Source: Lachnospiraceae bacterium (GTDB taxonomy: Bacteria > Bacillota > Clostridia > Lachnospirales > Lachnospiraceae). From it: 64,000 bases of DNA. Each line of letters starts with the position of its first letter. Position 1 is the stretch's first letter. Below, piece by piece: positions 9,906 through 19,137 of this stretch. The translations under genes were made by a program, and so were the position numbers. Below the pieces are notes generated by a model. That model saw only the letters and a list, made by a program, of their open reading frames with translations. It was not told the DNA's origin and searched no databases. The DNA is taken from NCBI GenBank assembly GCA_015056735.1, contig SVFT01000007.1, positions 62,001 through 126,000 on the forward strand. The letters are read 5' to 3'.

Positions 9906-10532
9906 GTGGAAGCGAAAGAGATTTCACAGGCAGTCATCGGAAGGCTGCCGCGGTATTATCGTTATCTGGGAGAACTGCGCGATGAAGGCGTTGAGCGTAT
10001 TTCTTCACAGGATTTAAGTAAGCTAATGGCTGTGACGGCATCACAGATCCGTCAGGATTTTAATAATTTCGGTGGCTTCGGTCAGCAGGGCTACGGCTAT
10101 AACGTAGAGTTTTTGTACTCTGAGATCGGTAAGATCTTAGGCCTTGATCAGCAGCATCATCTGATCATCATCGGGGCAGGTAATCTGGGTCAGGCACTTG
10201 CCAACTATATGAATTTTGAGAGAAGGGGGTTTCTCATCAAAGGGATCTTTGATACGAACGAGAAGATCCAGGGCAAGCAGATCCGTAACATTACGGTGCA
10301 GTCCATGGATAGGATCAAGGCATGCGTAGAGGAGAACAACATCGATATCGCAGTGCTGACGATCCCGAAGGACAGTGCGGTCGAGGTAGCCAATACGCTT
10401 GTCGGATACGGCGTGAAGGCATTCTGGAATTTCGCACATGTTGATCTGCATCTTCCCAAGAGCATTAAGGTGGAGAATGTTCATCTTTCCGACAGTTTGA
10501 TGAAGCTGTCCTATATGATCAGCTGTGACTGA
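9906..10532 (+). CDS. rex: Redox-sensing transcriptional repressor Rex
   Basis: 208 residues. An N-terminal winged helix (residues about 1-80, including SQIRQDFNNFGGFGQQGYGY) is followed by a Rossmann fold with the dinucleotide motif GAGNLGQAL near residue 87. Rex senses the NADH/NAD+ ratio: it binds TTGTTAAnnnnTTAACAA operators when NADH is low and releases them when NADH rises, controlling fermentation and anaerobic redox genes. The GTG start at 9906 is preferred because GGAG (9895-9898) precedes it by 7 bases; upstream in-frame codons would overlap the promoter and the divergent gene. A near-perfect Rex site is found at 60700-60717. Confidence 0.95.
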   Translation: MEAKEISQAVIGRLPRYYRYLGELRDEGVERISSQDLSKLMAVTASQIRQDFNNFGGFGQQGYGYNVEFLYSEIGKILGLDQQHHLIIIGAGNLGQALANYMNFERRGFLIKGIFDTNEKIQGKQIRNITVQSMDRIKACVEENNIDIAVLTIPKDSAVEVANTLVGYGVKAFWNFAHVDLHLPKSIKVENVHLSDSLMKLSYMISCD

Positions 10533-10550
10533 TGACTGCGAGGTGTTCGC

Positions 10551-11252
10551 ATGGACAAACACGACCAATATAACCTTGCCCTAGAAGGAAAAGAGATCCC
10601 GATCCTGACGCTGGATAATAAGTGGCACAGACTGTTCACGCAGACCGGTGAGACGAAAGAAATCAAAAAGCTGACAGAGGAAGTCAACGAGCTTCTCAAG
10701 CGGCAGGGTAAATTAAATACCGACATGAAAGATGTTCACAAGCTTAAAAAGAAGCTGATGAATGATATCATGTCATCGATGGATGAGGACGCAGCAGAAG
10801 GCGGCCTTTCCAATGAAGAGAATAAGCGTCTGATCGAAGAGTGTAATGAGAAGCTTGAAGCATGGAAGGACGAGGCGCTTGAACTGCCACGGGAATTAAA
10901 TGAAGCAAATCACAAGCTGATGCTTGCGACCATGGAAGTCTGCTACGAACGTCTGCAAACGAATTCCGTTCTGATCGATGAGATCGCGGAATGGGTTGCC
11001 AAGACGCGAGTGGAACTAAAAACAAAGCTTATACAGAAACAGCAGGCCGAGATCATGAATCATGAGCTCTACTCCTATATGCATGATATTTTCGGCGCTG
11101 AAGTGATCGATATTTTTGATATGAAGTATACGCCGTCCGAAAAGAAGCCGGCAGGTTCCAAAGAGGAGCCTAAGACTGATTCGGGTTCAGAGACGCAGGA
11201 TGGCGTACAGGATAGTAAACAGGCGGCAGATAAGCCGCAGGATACGCAGTAG
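10551..11252 (+). CDS. Conserved hypothetical coiled-coil protein cotranscribed with rex
   Basis: 233 residues; I do not recognise the family. Residues 35-75 and 90-160 are charged and probably form long helices or coiled coil. The last 40 residues are a low-complexity tail rich in Ser, Lys, Asp and Gln. There is no signal peptide or membrane segment, so it is probably cytoplasmic. It starts 18 bases after rex with no terminator between, and a terminator follows 12 bases after its stop, so it is the last gene of the rex transcript. That makes a redox-linked role conceivable, but nothing in the protein itself indicates one. Confidence 0.75.
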   Translation: MDKHDQYNLALEGKEIPILTLDNKWHRLFTQTGETKEIKKLTEEVNELLKRQGKLNTDMKDVHKLKKKLMNDIMSSMDEDAAEGGLSNEENKRLIEECNEKLEAWKDEALELPRELNEANHKLMLATMEVCYERLQTNSVLIDEIAEWVAKTRVELKTKLIQKQQAEIMNHELYSYMHDIFGAEVIDIFDMKYTPSEKKPAGSKEEPKTDSGSETQDGVQDSKQAADKPQDTQ

Positions 11253-11264
11253 ATGCAGATTAGA

Positions 11265-11297
11265 TGCGCCGGAAGTTTTCTTTTGGCGCATTTTTTT
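11265..11297 (+). terminator. Intrinsic terminator of the rex operon
   Basis: Stem TGCGCC (11265-11270) with GGCGCA (11285-11290), extended inward by G-U and A-U pairs, followed by seven T. Confidence 0.8.
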
Positions 11298-11310
11298 GTG
11301 GGAGAAAGCA

Positions 11311-12828
11311 ATGAACCGAGTTTTGGATGCAGAGTTAATGAAGCAGGCCGATGCCTATACGACCATGAAGATCGGGATCCCTTCCCTGACTCTAATGGAG
11401 CGTGCGGCTTTTGCAACCGCAGAGGAGATCATGAAGCGATTCCCGGATCCCAATGTAGTGACCGGCGTTTTGGTACTTGCCGGGTGCGGCAATAACGGTG
11501 GAGATGGGATCGCGGCAGGCAGGATCTTGGCTGAGCACGGCTATCGCGTGTCGATCTGCCTTTGCCGGGAGGATTCGGAAGGTTCCGACGGCTACAGAGC
11601 GCAGCTCTTATACGCTAAGAATCTGGGTATGGATCTTGTATCCGCTTCGGGCGTTTCTTTTGATGACTATGCGATCATTTTGGATGCGATCTTCGGGATT
11701 GGATTATCAAGACCTGTCGCGGGGATCGAGTCGCGGCTGATCGAAAGCGCCAATGCATCGGGTGCATTTCGCGTTGCAGTTGATATCGTATCCGGGATCT
11801 CCGCTGACAGCGGACAGATACTCGGCTGCGCATTTCGTGCAGATCTGACCGTTACATTTGCATACGGAAAGGCGGGACACTACTTTTATCCCGGCGCGGA
11901 ATATGCGGGAGAACTCGTGATCAGAAAGATCGGCATTGAAATGCCGCTTTCGGATGAGCAGGGACTGTTCCTTTTGGATAAGACATGCTTTTCGGATCTT
12001 CCAAAGAGAAAAGAAGGCGGAAATAAGGGCTCTTACGGCCGCGTTCTTGTGATCGCGGGAAGCTATGATATGTACGGCGCATGCAGGTTTTGCGCCGAGG
12101 CTGCCTACAGAAGCGGCGCAGGACTTGTCGAAGTTTTTACGGTACGGGAGAATCGGGATCTCTTGATGAGAGATCTGCCGGAAGCTGTAATGAACCTGTA
12201 TGATCCCGCAGATGAAGTAGGTACGCTTGTTGCGCTTGATGCAGCGATAAAGCGTGCTGATGCGGTTCTGATAGGTCCCGGCCTTGGCAGATCGCGATCA
12301 TCGAAAGTACTTCTGAAGTGTGTTTTATCGAAGGCTTCCGTACCGGTTATCATCGATGCGGACGGGATCCGTATGGCTGCAGAAGAAATGGCGCTTTTGG
12401 ATACGGCGGCGCAGAGGATCCCTGTTATTCTGACACCGCATCCGGGTGAACTCAGCGCGCTGACATCTCTTACGATCGATGCGATCGGCAAAGACCGTAT
12501 TCGCGTGGTGAGAGGTTTTGCGAGAGACCATCGTGTGATCCTAGCGGCGAAGGATGCAAGGTCACTTGTTTCGCTTCCGGACGGTCGTACTTTTCTCAAT
12601 ATAAGCGGAAATGACGGTATGGGCACAGGGGGTACGGGAGACGTGCTTGCCGGCCTGATCGCAGGCCTTACAGCCGGTTCAAAAGAACCTGCCGTATCGA
12701 CCTATACAGCCGTTTTGCTTCATGGTATGATGGGAGATAAGGCAAAGGCCCGTTTGGGCGAGCGAAGCCTTCTGGCAGGTGATCTTTTGGCAGAGATCGC
12801 TTCTGTCATAAAAGAAACCGTAAAATAA
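11311..12828 (+). CDS. nnr: Bifunctional NAD(P)HX epimerase / ADP-dependent NAD(P)HX dehydratase
   Basis: 505 residues. The N-terminal YjeF_N domain (about 1-210) has the GCGNNGGDG epimerase motif near residue 58. The C-terminal ribokinase-like dehydratase domain (about 225-505) has TPHPGE near residue 376 and the catalytic GMGTGGTGD signature near residue 437. The enzyme repairs hydrated NADH and NADPH. Start ATG 11311 follows GGGAG by 6-7 bases, downstream of the rex-operon terminator; the longer upstream frame would run through that hairpin. alr follows 12 bases later, an association common in Firmicutes, although acpS, often nearby, is not seen here. Confidence 0.93.
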   Translation: MNRVLDAELMKQADAYTTMKIGIPSLTLMERAAFATAEEIMKRFPDPNVVTGVLVLAGCGNNGGDGIAAGRILAEHGYRVSICLCREDSEGSDGYRAQLLYAKNLGMDLVSASGVSFDDYAIILDAIFGIGLSRPVAGIESRLIESANASGAFRVAVDIVSGISADSGQILGCAFRADLTVTFAYGKAGHYFYPGAEYAGELVIRKIGIEMPLSDEQGLFLLDKTCFSDLPKRKEGGNKGSYGRVLVIAGSYDMYGACRFCAEAAYRSGAGLVEVFTVRENRDLLMRDLPEAVMNLYDPADEVGTLVALDAAIKRADAVLIGPGLGRSRSSKVLLKCVLSKASVPVIIDADGIRMAAEEMALLDTAAQRIPVILTPHPGELSALTSLTIDAIGKDRIRVVRGFARDHRVILAAKDARSLVSLPDGRTFLNISGNDGMGTGGTGDVLAGLIAGLTAGSKEPAVSTYTAVLLHGMMGDKAKARLGERSLLAGDLLAEIASVIKETVK

Positions 12829-12840
12829 GGAGCGCATAAA

Positions 12841-14016
12841 ATGTTTGACTTTGACCGGTATGCGCGCACGTATGTGCTTGTAAACCTGGATCATATTATA
12901 GAGAATCTGGAGAATATGAAGGCGAACATCGCCGAAGATACCAAAATGATCGCTGTGATCAAAGCGGACGGCTATGGACACGGCGGCGCCCAGATCGCGG
13001 ATGCGGTTTGGAACCTCCCTTTTATGTATGGTTTTGCGACCGCAACTTATGAGGAGGCAAAAAAGCTTCGTAGCAGCGGTATTATGAAACCGGTTTTAGT
13101 GCTGGGATATACGTTTCCGTATTGCTATGACGAGATGATCAGAAGCGATATCCGAACCGCCCTGTTTCGCCCGGATACGGCGAAGGAACTTTCCGAGACG
13201 GCGGTACGTCTCAGACGCAAAGCGAAGGTGCATATCAAGGTCGACACCGGCATGAGCAGGATCGGTATCAGACCGGATGACAGCGGGCTTTCTTTTGTCA
13301 GAGACTGCATGGCGCTTCCGGGGCTTGAGATAGAAGGTATCTTTACACATTTTGCCAAGGCGGATATGACAGACTATTCTTCTGCGGTTCGGCAATATGA
13401 GCTGTTTCGTGATTTTACGGAACGGATTGAGACAGAACTCGGTATTTCGATTCCTGTTAAGCACTGCTCGAACAGCGCCGGTATCATTCGAATGCCGCAG
13501 GCCAATCTCGATGTGGTGCGTGCCGGCATCACACTTTACGGTTTATGGCCGTCCGATGAGGTCGAGCAGGATATTGTCGCACTGAAACCGGCACTTTCTT
13601 GGATATCACATGTGGTCTTCATAAAGGATCTTGAACCGGGGCGGGAGATAAGCTACGGCGGAACATTTCGAACTGAGCATCCGATGAAGGTCGCAACAAT
13701 CCCTGTCGGTTATGCGGACGGTTATCCGAGAAGCCTTTCCAATAAGGGTTATGTGCTGATCCGAGGGCAGAAAGCACCGATCCTGGGGCGCGTCTGCATG
13801 GACCAGATGATGGTGGATGTGACACAGATCCCTGATGCATCAGAAGGCGATGAAGCTGTTCTGATCGGAACAAGCGGCGATCTTTCCATTTCGGCGGAAG
13901 AACTTGGAGATCTTTCAGGGCGCTTTAACTATGAACTTGTTTGCGATATCTCACCGCGCGTTCCGCGCATTTACATACGCGACGGCAGATTTTTTTACAA
14001 AACTGATCACGATTGA
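12841..14016 (+). CDS. alr: Alanine racemase
   Basis: 391 residues, PLP-dependent. The PLP lysine lies in VIKADGYGHG (residues about 39-48), and the second catalytic residue, Tyr, lies in the ISYGGTF segment near residue 271. The RVCMDQMMVD signature near residue 318 is also present. It supplies D-alanine for peptidoglycan. It lies 12 bases after nnr and 18 bases before the CorC-like gene, so it is part of the same operon. Confidence 0.95.
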   Translation: MFDFDRYARTYVLVNLDHIIENLENMKANIAEDTKMIAVIKADGYGHGGAQIADAVWNLPFMYGFATATYEEAKKLRSSGIMKPVLVLGYTFPYCYDEMIRSDIRTALFRPDTAKELSETAVRLRRKAKVHIKVDTGMSRIGIRPDDSGLSFVRDCMALPGLEIEGIFTHFAKADMTDYSSAVRQYELFRDFTERIETELGISIPVKHCSNSAGIIRMPQANLDVVRAGITLYGLWPSDEVEQDIVALKPALSWISHVVFIKDLEPGREISYGGTFRTEHPMKVATIPVGYADGYPRSLSNKGYVLIRGQKAPILGRVCMDQMMVDVTQIPDASEGDEAVLIGTSGDLSISAEELGDLSGRFNYELVCDISPRVPRIYIRDGRFFYKTDHD

Positions 14017-14034
14017 CAGAAGGAGATTCAAAAG

Positions 14035-15378
14035 ATGGACGAATCCGGCTCATCCGGTTGTATATTACTTATGCTGCTGTTTCTGGTCATAGATTTTGTT
14101 GTCTTTGGATTCGGAACAGCACTTCGCAATCTGAACGAAAAAGAAATTGAGCAGACGGCACTTGCGGACGGCGCAAAGAGCGGCAGAGCGAGAGTACTCT
14201 TAAAGATAATGGCTGTTCCGCGTCACTATTATGTTACGGCACAGTTTGCCGCTATGTCGATCCATATGGTGATCGGATGTTTTTATTGGAAAAAATCTGC
14301 AGACCTTCTTGTGACTGTATTTTCACCGATGGGGCTTGCTGATCTTCCGACGACGATCATCGCTTATCTGATCTCCGGTGTCGTAATCCTTTACCTGATG
14401 CTGACTTTTGCGGTCATTTTTCCGAGGCGTTTCGGTGCCAGAGATCCGGAGAAGTTCTGCTATATCACGATGCCGGTGATGCAGGCTTTGATCGTGATCC
14501 TGTATCCGATCTGCGCTTTGATATCCGTCACTGCCGATCTTTTCGGTCGGCTTTTTGGCATGAAGACCCCTTATGAAGAAGCGGACGTGACGGAAGACGA
14601 GATCATCTCGATGGTCAATGAAGGCCATGAACAAGGCGTTTTGCAGGCAAGCGAAGCGGAGATGATCACCAATATCTTTGAACTTGGCGATAAGGAAGCG
14701 CAGGATATCATGACGCACCGCACCAATATCATTGATATTGACGGGAACACGACGCTCTCGGATGCGATCGTGTTCATGCTTGAAGAGAATAAAAGCCGCT
14801 ATCCGGTTTATGAAGATGATATCGATCATATTATCGGCATCCTGCATTTTAAGGATGCGATCCGTATGGCCAAGAACAAGCCCGCTTACGAGAATAAGCC
14901 AATCAAATCGATCAAAGGGCTTTTAATGGAAGCAAAGTTCATTCCCGAGACGCGCAATATCAATGCACTGTTTAAGAATATGCAGTCCATGAAGGTACAG
15001 ATGGTCGTCGTCATCGATGAGTACGGACAGACAGCCGGTCTTGTTGCGATGGAAGATATTCTGGAGGAGATCGTCGGCAATATTCTCGATGAGCACGATG
15101 AGGACGAGGCGCATATTCGTGTGAAGAATGAAAAAGAATACATCATCGAGGGACTGACGCCGATCGAAGATGTGGAGGAGCTTCTCGGAATCTCGCTCAA
15201 GGAGGATGCGTTTGAGACGCTGAACGGATTTATGATCTCGAAAATGGAACATATCCCGGAGGATAAGGAGAAGTTTGAGACAGAGGCGGAAGGGTATCGT
15301 TTTCGCATTCTGAAAGCACAGAATAAAATGGTTCAATCGGTTTTGGTAACAAAACTTGAAGAAGAATCCCGAACATGA
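14035..15378 (+). CDS. HlyC/CorC-type membrane protein (DUF21 - CBS pair - transporter-associated domain)
   Basis: 447 residues. An N-terminal DUF21 membrane domain has about four transmembrane helices (residues roughly 6-25, 60-85, 110-135, 145-170). It is followed by two CBS domains (about 215-340, adenine-nucleotide-binding type) and a C-terminal CorC_HlyC domain (about 355-440). Family members are implicated in magnesium and cobalt efflux or magnesium homeostasis; the old label hemolysin is not informative. RBS AAGGAG at 14020-14025. It is in the nnr-alr operon. Confidence 0.88.
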   Translation: MDESGSSGCILLMLLFLVIDFVVFGFGTALRNLNEKEIEQTALADGAKSGRARVLLKIMAVPRHYYVTAQFAAMSIHMVIGCFYWKKSADLLVTVFSPMGLADLPTTIIAYLISGVVILYLMLTFAVIFPRRFGARDPEKFCYITMPVMQALIVILYPICALISVTADLFGRLFGMKTPYEEADVTEDEIISMVNEGHEQGVLQASEAEMITNIFELGDKEAQDIMTHRTNIIDIDGNTTLSDAIVFMLEENKSRYPVYEDDIDHIIGILHFKDAIRMAKNKPAYENKPIKSIKGLLMEAKFIPETRNINALFKNMQSMKVQMVVVIDEYGQTAGLVAMEDILEEIVGNILDEHDEDEAHIRVKNEKEYIIEGLTPIEDVEELLGISLKEDAFETLNGFMISKMEHIPEDKEKFETEAEGYRFRILKAQNKMVQSVLVTKLEEESRT

Positions 15379-15420
15379 TACTATATCAAGGTTGAAATAG
15401 GTTTTAGAAGGAGAATTAAG

Positions 15421-16149
15421 ATGTCCGGACATTCAAAATTTGCTAACATTAAACATAAGAAAGAAAAAAACGATGCCGCGAAGGGCAAGATCTTTACGAT
15501 CATCGGACGTGAGATTGCGGTAGCCGTTAAAGAAGGCGGTCCCGATGTTGCCAATAACTTTAAGCTTGCTGCCGTTGTCGCTAAGGCAAAAGCCGCTAAC
15601 ATGCCTAACGATACGATCGAGCGTGGTATCAAGAAGGCTGCCGGCGATGCAGGCAATGTAAACTACGAATACGCAACATATGAAGGTTATGGCCCGAACG
15701 GTATTGCGATCATCGTAAAGACACTGACCGATAACAAGAACCGCACGGCTGCAAATGTCAGAAGCGCTTTCACAAAGGGACAGGGCAGTATCGGCGCGCA
15801 GGGCTGTGTATCCTATATGTTTGACGAAAAGGGTCTTATCATTGTTGACAAGGAAGAGTGTGACATGGATGCCGATGATCTGATGATGCTTGCATTGGAT
15901 GCCGGCGCTGATGATTTCAGCGATGAAGAAGACAGCTTTGAGATCTATACGACACCTGACGCTTTCGAAGAAGTCCGTAAGAAACTCGAAGAAGAAAAGA
16001 TCCCGATGACAAGTGCGGAGGTGACCATGATCCCTCAGAACTATGTTGAGCTTACTGATGAGACGGCGATCAAGAATCTGCAGAGGACCCTTGATCTTCT
16101 TGATGAAGATGATGATGTGCAGAATGTTTATACCAACTGGGATGAGTGA
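15421..16149 (+). CDS. yebC: YebC/PmpR (TACO1) family protein
   Basis: 242 residues, the full length of the family, starting with the hallmark MSGHSKFANIKHKK and an acidic C-terminal region. Family members were described as DNA-binding regulators, and more recent work assigns several a role in helping ribosomes through proline-rich stretches. Strong RBS AGAAGGAGA ahead of 15421. The next gene starts 20 bases after its stop. Confidence 0.94.
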   Translation: MSGHSKFANIKHKKEKNDAAKGKIFTIIGREIAVAVKEGGPDVANNFKLAAVVAKAKAANMPNDTIERGIKKAAGDAGNVNYEYATYEGYGPNGIAIIVKTLTDNKNRTAANVRSAFTKGQGSIGAQGCVSYMFDEKGLIIVDKEECDMDADDLMMLALDAGADDFSDEEDSFEIYTTPDAFEEVRKKLEEEKIPMTSAEVTMIPQNYVELTDETAIKNLQRTLDLLDEDDDVQNVYTNWDE

Positions 16150-16169
16150 TCCGGGCAGGAGCGACAGAC

Positions 16170-16907
16170 ATGCGATTATATGAAAAATATAATGAGATCA
16201 ATCAGGGCTTTAAACGTCGTGACTACGAAAAGAGTTTCCAGGAATATCTGGATACGTATCAGACTGATCTTGCGGATATTCGCGCAAGGGCACTTTCCGA
16301 AAATTCATCTGAGGAGATCCCCCGCATAGCGGATGAAATCGTGGCGGAAGCCAAATCGATTCTGGATGCCGAGACATCAAAGCTTGCAAAAGAGACCGTT
16401 CGCATCAATCTGAACATGTATACGGTTACGTTTCTTTTGCCTGCACTCGTTTCTTTTGGCGAACAGGAGATGAAGCCGCTTACGGATGCGATCTGTGCAA
16501 AGTGGGCGGAGGTCTTCAAGAACAGCAACATTAGGGCAACAACTCGTGACCATATTCAGAGCGGCTTTAAAACCAAACTTTGCTATATCACAACTGCTGT
16601 GTGCGAGAACCTTCATAAAGGCTCGGATTGCCGTGAACTGCATCTTTTGAAAGAATACCGCGATGGTTTCCTGATGCATGAAGAGGGTGGTAAAGAGCTT
16701 ATTGATACGTACTATGATATCGCTCCGACTATCGTCAAGCGGATCGAAAAGAGCGGGGACCGTGATGCGGTTTACCACATGCTTTGGGAACAGTACATCA
16801 GCCCTTGCGTTTCCATGATCGAAGAGGATCGCAACGAAGAGTGTAGAGTGACGTATGAGACAATGGTCAACGCACTTCGCAAGAAATATATGGAAGATTA
16901 CCAATGA
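16170..16907 (+). CDS. CFI-box-type protein of unknown function
   Basis: 245 residues. The C-terminal half starts with CYITTAVCE (residue about 137) and continues with LKEYRDGFL and ID-TYYDIAPTIVKRI. This matches the general layout of the CFI-box C-terminal domain (CFIATAAYG, then a LRxFRD segment, then xxYYxxSPxxAxxI), for which I know no biochemical function. The N-terminal 130 residues are helical, charged and unrecognised. The start at ATG 16170 follows AGGAG (16157-16161) by 8 bases; the in-frame GTG at 16146 has no RBS. It overlaps the downstream membrane-protein gene in an ATGA arrangement, so the two products are probably functionally linked. Confidence 0.7.
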   Translation: MRLYEKYNEINQGFKRRDYEKSFQEYLDTYQTDLADIRARALSENSSEEIPRIADEIVAEAKSILDAETSKLAKETVRINLNMYTVTFLLPALVSFGEQEMKPLTDAICAKWAEVFKNSNIRATTRDHIQSGFKTKLCYITTAVCENLHKGSDCRELHLLKEYRDGFLMHEEGGKELIDTYYDIAPTIVKRIEKSGDRDAVYHMLWEQYISPCVSMIEEDRNEECRVTYETMVNALRKKYMEDYQ

Positions 16908-18442
16908 AGTGGAAGAAAAACGTCTTTACCGGTTTTTGGTGGATCATATCTTACGTATTAAGCAGCGTGGCGCTGGCAGCGATCGGCGTTCCGTTTTTAA
17001 AAAATGCGGGATTGGAACAACCTGAATTCCGCATTTTGCTTTTATGCCTTCTTTTTGTGGCAGAGATCGTTCTTTTCTTTCTGTTGCATTCCCTTGTTTT
17101 GTATTTTCGGCCGCAGCCTGTTTCCGATGCTTCTTCGGAACACCCGGGCAAAGGGTACGGTCTTATATTCGGCGCATCCGTTTTGTTTATCATCGGAATG
17201 GCACTTGCCGTGCGGATCGGATATGTGAGCAGCCGGGGCAGTGAACTGATCGGCGATCTTTCGCTTTATGAGCACGCGAAGGTATCCTCCGGCGGGATCC
17301 CGCTTCTTGCACACAATGGGACAACGTTCTATGTGGGTCTCTTATCCGTTATTTTATCATTTTCCGGTAACAACCCCGAGACAGTGATCTATTTCCAGAC
17401 TGTGCTGCAGTGCGTCTTAATCTGCCTCACATTTTTCTTTGTGAAAATGACGATCGGAAGAGCAGCTGCTGTATTTGCTTCTTTCGCTGCTGCATTTGCG
17501 CCCAATATGATCACGGAACTGAACATTATATCTCCGGGCACATTAATGGCGACAGCGATCATGGCTACACTTTGTATTGCTGCGGCTGTGCTTCGTTTTA
17601 CGGCAAAGGAAGAACGCTGCGGTGTGATCTGTGTGTTGCATTGGCTGTTTTTGGGCCTTTTTACGGGTGGACTTATCTATCTGGATATTTCCGGTATCCT
17701 AGTCTGCCTGATCATCTTCAGCGCGCTTGTTTTTTTGCGGTTTGCTTGCGGTATTGGAAGTAAGATCGTTCAGGGGTGCATGTATCTTTGCGGCGTAGTC
17801 TGCGCAGTGGCGCTTCTGTTATGGATGGAAGCGGAGCTTTCCGCGCATTCCGTTTTTTCTGTAGCTGAGACTTTTCTCAGGAATCAGAAGATATACGTTC
17901 GGCTGATCGTTCCTGTTGCGCCGTCAGATGCGCAAAGCCTGATGATCTGTATGATGCTGCTTTTTGTTTCTTTTGGAATGTTCGGCTTCTTTAAACAGTC
18001 ATATGACAGAGGCCTTATGGCGATCGTGCTCTGTGTCCTTTCAGCTTTGGGCGTCTGTCTGGATGCGTTTCCTGTTAAAATGGATATGCTCGGCATGTCC
18101 GCACTCATTATGACAGCATCATGTGGCGTCCAGTTTTTTGCGGATCTTTGGGTGGGAGAAGCTGATGCGGATGAAGTCTGTGTATCGGCAGAGGAGCATG
18201 TGGCAGGTTTAGATATTGCCCCGGCAGTGATTAGAGATGCAGAAGGCACTGTCAACGGAGAACAGACGGATCGAAAAGAACAGGAAAAACAGGATGATAA
18301 GAAGATAAGATTTATTCCGAATCCGCTTCCCGTGCCGAAAAGACATGTGCGCCGGGAACTGGATTTCGGAAAAGAAGTGGCGGATGAAGATATGAAATAT
18401 GATATAGAAGTATCCGCCGATGATGATTTTGATATTAAATAG
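16904..18442 (+). CDS. Polytopic membrane protein with long charged cytosolic tail
   Basis: 512 residues with about 10-12 hydrophobic helices between residues 9 and 415, then a hydrophilic tail of about 95 residues ending in a conserved-looking block (RFIPNPLPVPKRHVRR, then an acidic DDDFDIK end). Topology and overall length suggest a GT-C-like membrane glycosyltransferase or similar, but I see no diagnostic catalytic motif, so this is only a possibility. Its ATG overlaps the stop of the CFI-box gene. Its stop codon abuts the stop of the convergent lipoprotein gene directly, with no terminator between. Confidence 0.7.
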   Translation: MKWKKNVFTGFWWIISYVLSSVALAAIGVPFLKNAGLEQPEFRILLLCLLFVAEIVLFFLLHSLVLYFRPQPVSDASSEHPGKGYGLIFGASVLFIIGMALAVRIGYVSSRGSELIGDLSLYEHAKVSSGGIPLLAHNGTTFYVGLLSVILSFSGNNPETVIYFQTVLQCVLICLTFFFVKMTIGRAAAVFASFAAAFAPNMITELNIISPGTLMATAIMATLCIAAAVLRFTAKEERCGVICVLHWLFLGLFTGGLIYLDISGILVCLIIFSALVFLRFACGIGSKIVQGCMYLCGVVCAVALLLWMEAELSAHSVFSVAETFLRNQKIYVRLIVPVAPSDAQSLMICMMLLFVSFGMFGFFKQSYDRGLMAIVLCVLSALGVCLDAFPVKMDMLGMSALIMTASCGVQFFADLWVGEADADEVCVSAEEHVAGLDIAPAVIRDAEGTVNGEQTDRKEQEKQDDKKIRFIPNPLPVPKRHVRRELDFGKEVADEDMKYDIEVSADDDFDIK

Positions 18443-18979
18443 TTATTCTGCGGCATCTTCGGTTGCGGGTTCTTCCTCATCCGAGATGCCTTCTTTTTGT
18501 TTTGGCTCTGTGACGATCGTGACATTCTCATCATCCGGAAGCTCACCGGACAGGATCGTGCCAATATACTCGACTCTTTTGAATGCGCGGGAATAGTATT
18601 CACGCGCCGCATCCGCATACTGTGGATTGACTGCATCCGGCTGATCGAACGCCTGATGATAGAGAGATACGGATTTGCTTAAGTTTGCAGCGGCATCATC
18701 GGCAAGCTCTTCGACGCTGGCAAATTGCTGCGGTACTTCCAGATTGCCCATTTTTGAGAACTCTGCTTCCATCTCATCAAGACAGGACAGAAGCGTTCCT
18801 ATGCCGGACTCATCATTTGGATCGATACTGTCGATCGTCTCAACAAGTCCGGAGACGTTCTCGTGAAACGCCGTCATCTCTTCTTTGTATTGTTCAAGTG
18901 CTTCATTTTCTTTATTGCCGCATCCTGTGAATGAAAAAGCGGTCAGACCAAGAAGAAGCAAGCATATGATCTTTTTCAC
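18443..18979 (-). CDS. Predicted lipoprotein, unknown function
   Basis: 178 residues from GTG 18979. The N-terminus KKIICLLLLGLTAFSFTGC is a lipoprotein signal peptide, with Cys20 as the lipidation site in FTGC. The mature part is helical and acidic, with no domain I recognise, and should sit on the outer face of the membrane. An RBS-like AGGGGG lies about 9 bases upstream, and a good promoter precedes it. The longer upstream frame lacks a signal peptide and would cross that promoter. Confidence 0.82.
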   Translation of the reverse strand: MKKIICLLLLGLTAFSFTGCGNKENEALEQYKEEMTAFHENVSGLVETIDSIDPNDESGIGTLLSCLDEMEAEFSKMGNLEVPQQFASVEELADDAAANLSKSVSLYHQAFDQPDAVNPQYADAAREYYSRAFKRVEYIGTILSGELPDDENVTIVTEPKQKEGISDEEEPATEDAAE

Positions 18980-19007
18980 AAGTCTACCCCCTGTTGTTAC
19001 CGTATCT

Positions 19008-19036
19008 AATTTAACATAATTACGTACCTGAAGCAA
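19008..19036 (-). promoter_or_regulatory. Promoter of the lipoprotein gene
   Basis: Minus strand TTGCTT (19036-19031), 17-base spacer, TAAATT (19013-19008), with TG one base ahead of the -10. Confidence 0.55.
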
Positions 19037-19066
19037 GAAAACGGCGCACTTCAGGATGTTTTCGGT

Positions 19067-19095
19067 TTGCGCGTTCGCTGAAACCATGCTATATT
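19067..19095 (+). promoter_or_regulatory. Promoter of metH
   Basis: TTGCGC (19067-19072), 17-base spacer, TATATT (19090-19095). Predicted transcription starts near 19102, leaving a leader of about 36 bases before ATG 19138. That is too short for a cobalamin or SAM riboswitch. Confidence 0.55.
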
Positions 19096-19137
19096 TTGAA
19101 TTGTATTCGTAAAAACGGATCATTTGAGAGGAAAACA

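Noticed and set aside
19096..19137. Cobalamin or SAM riboswitch upstream of metH
   Set aside because: The region between promoter and start is too short and shows no conserved box.
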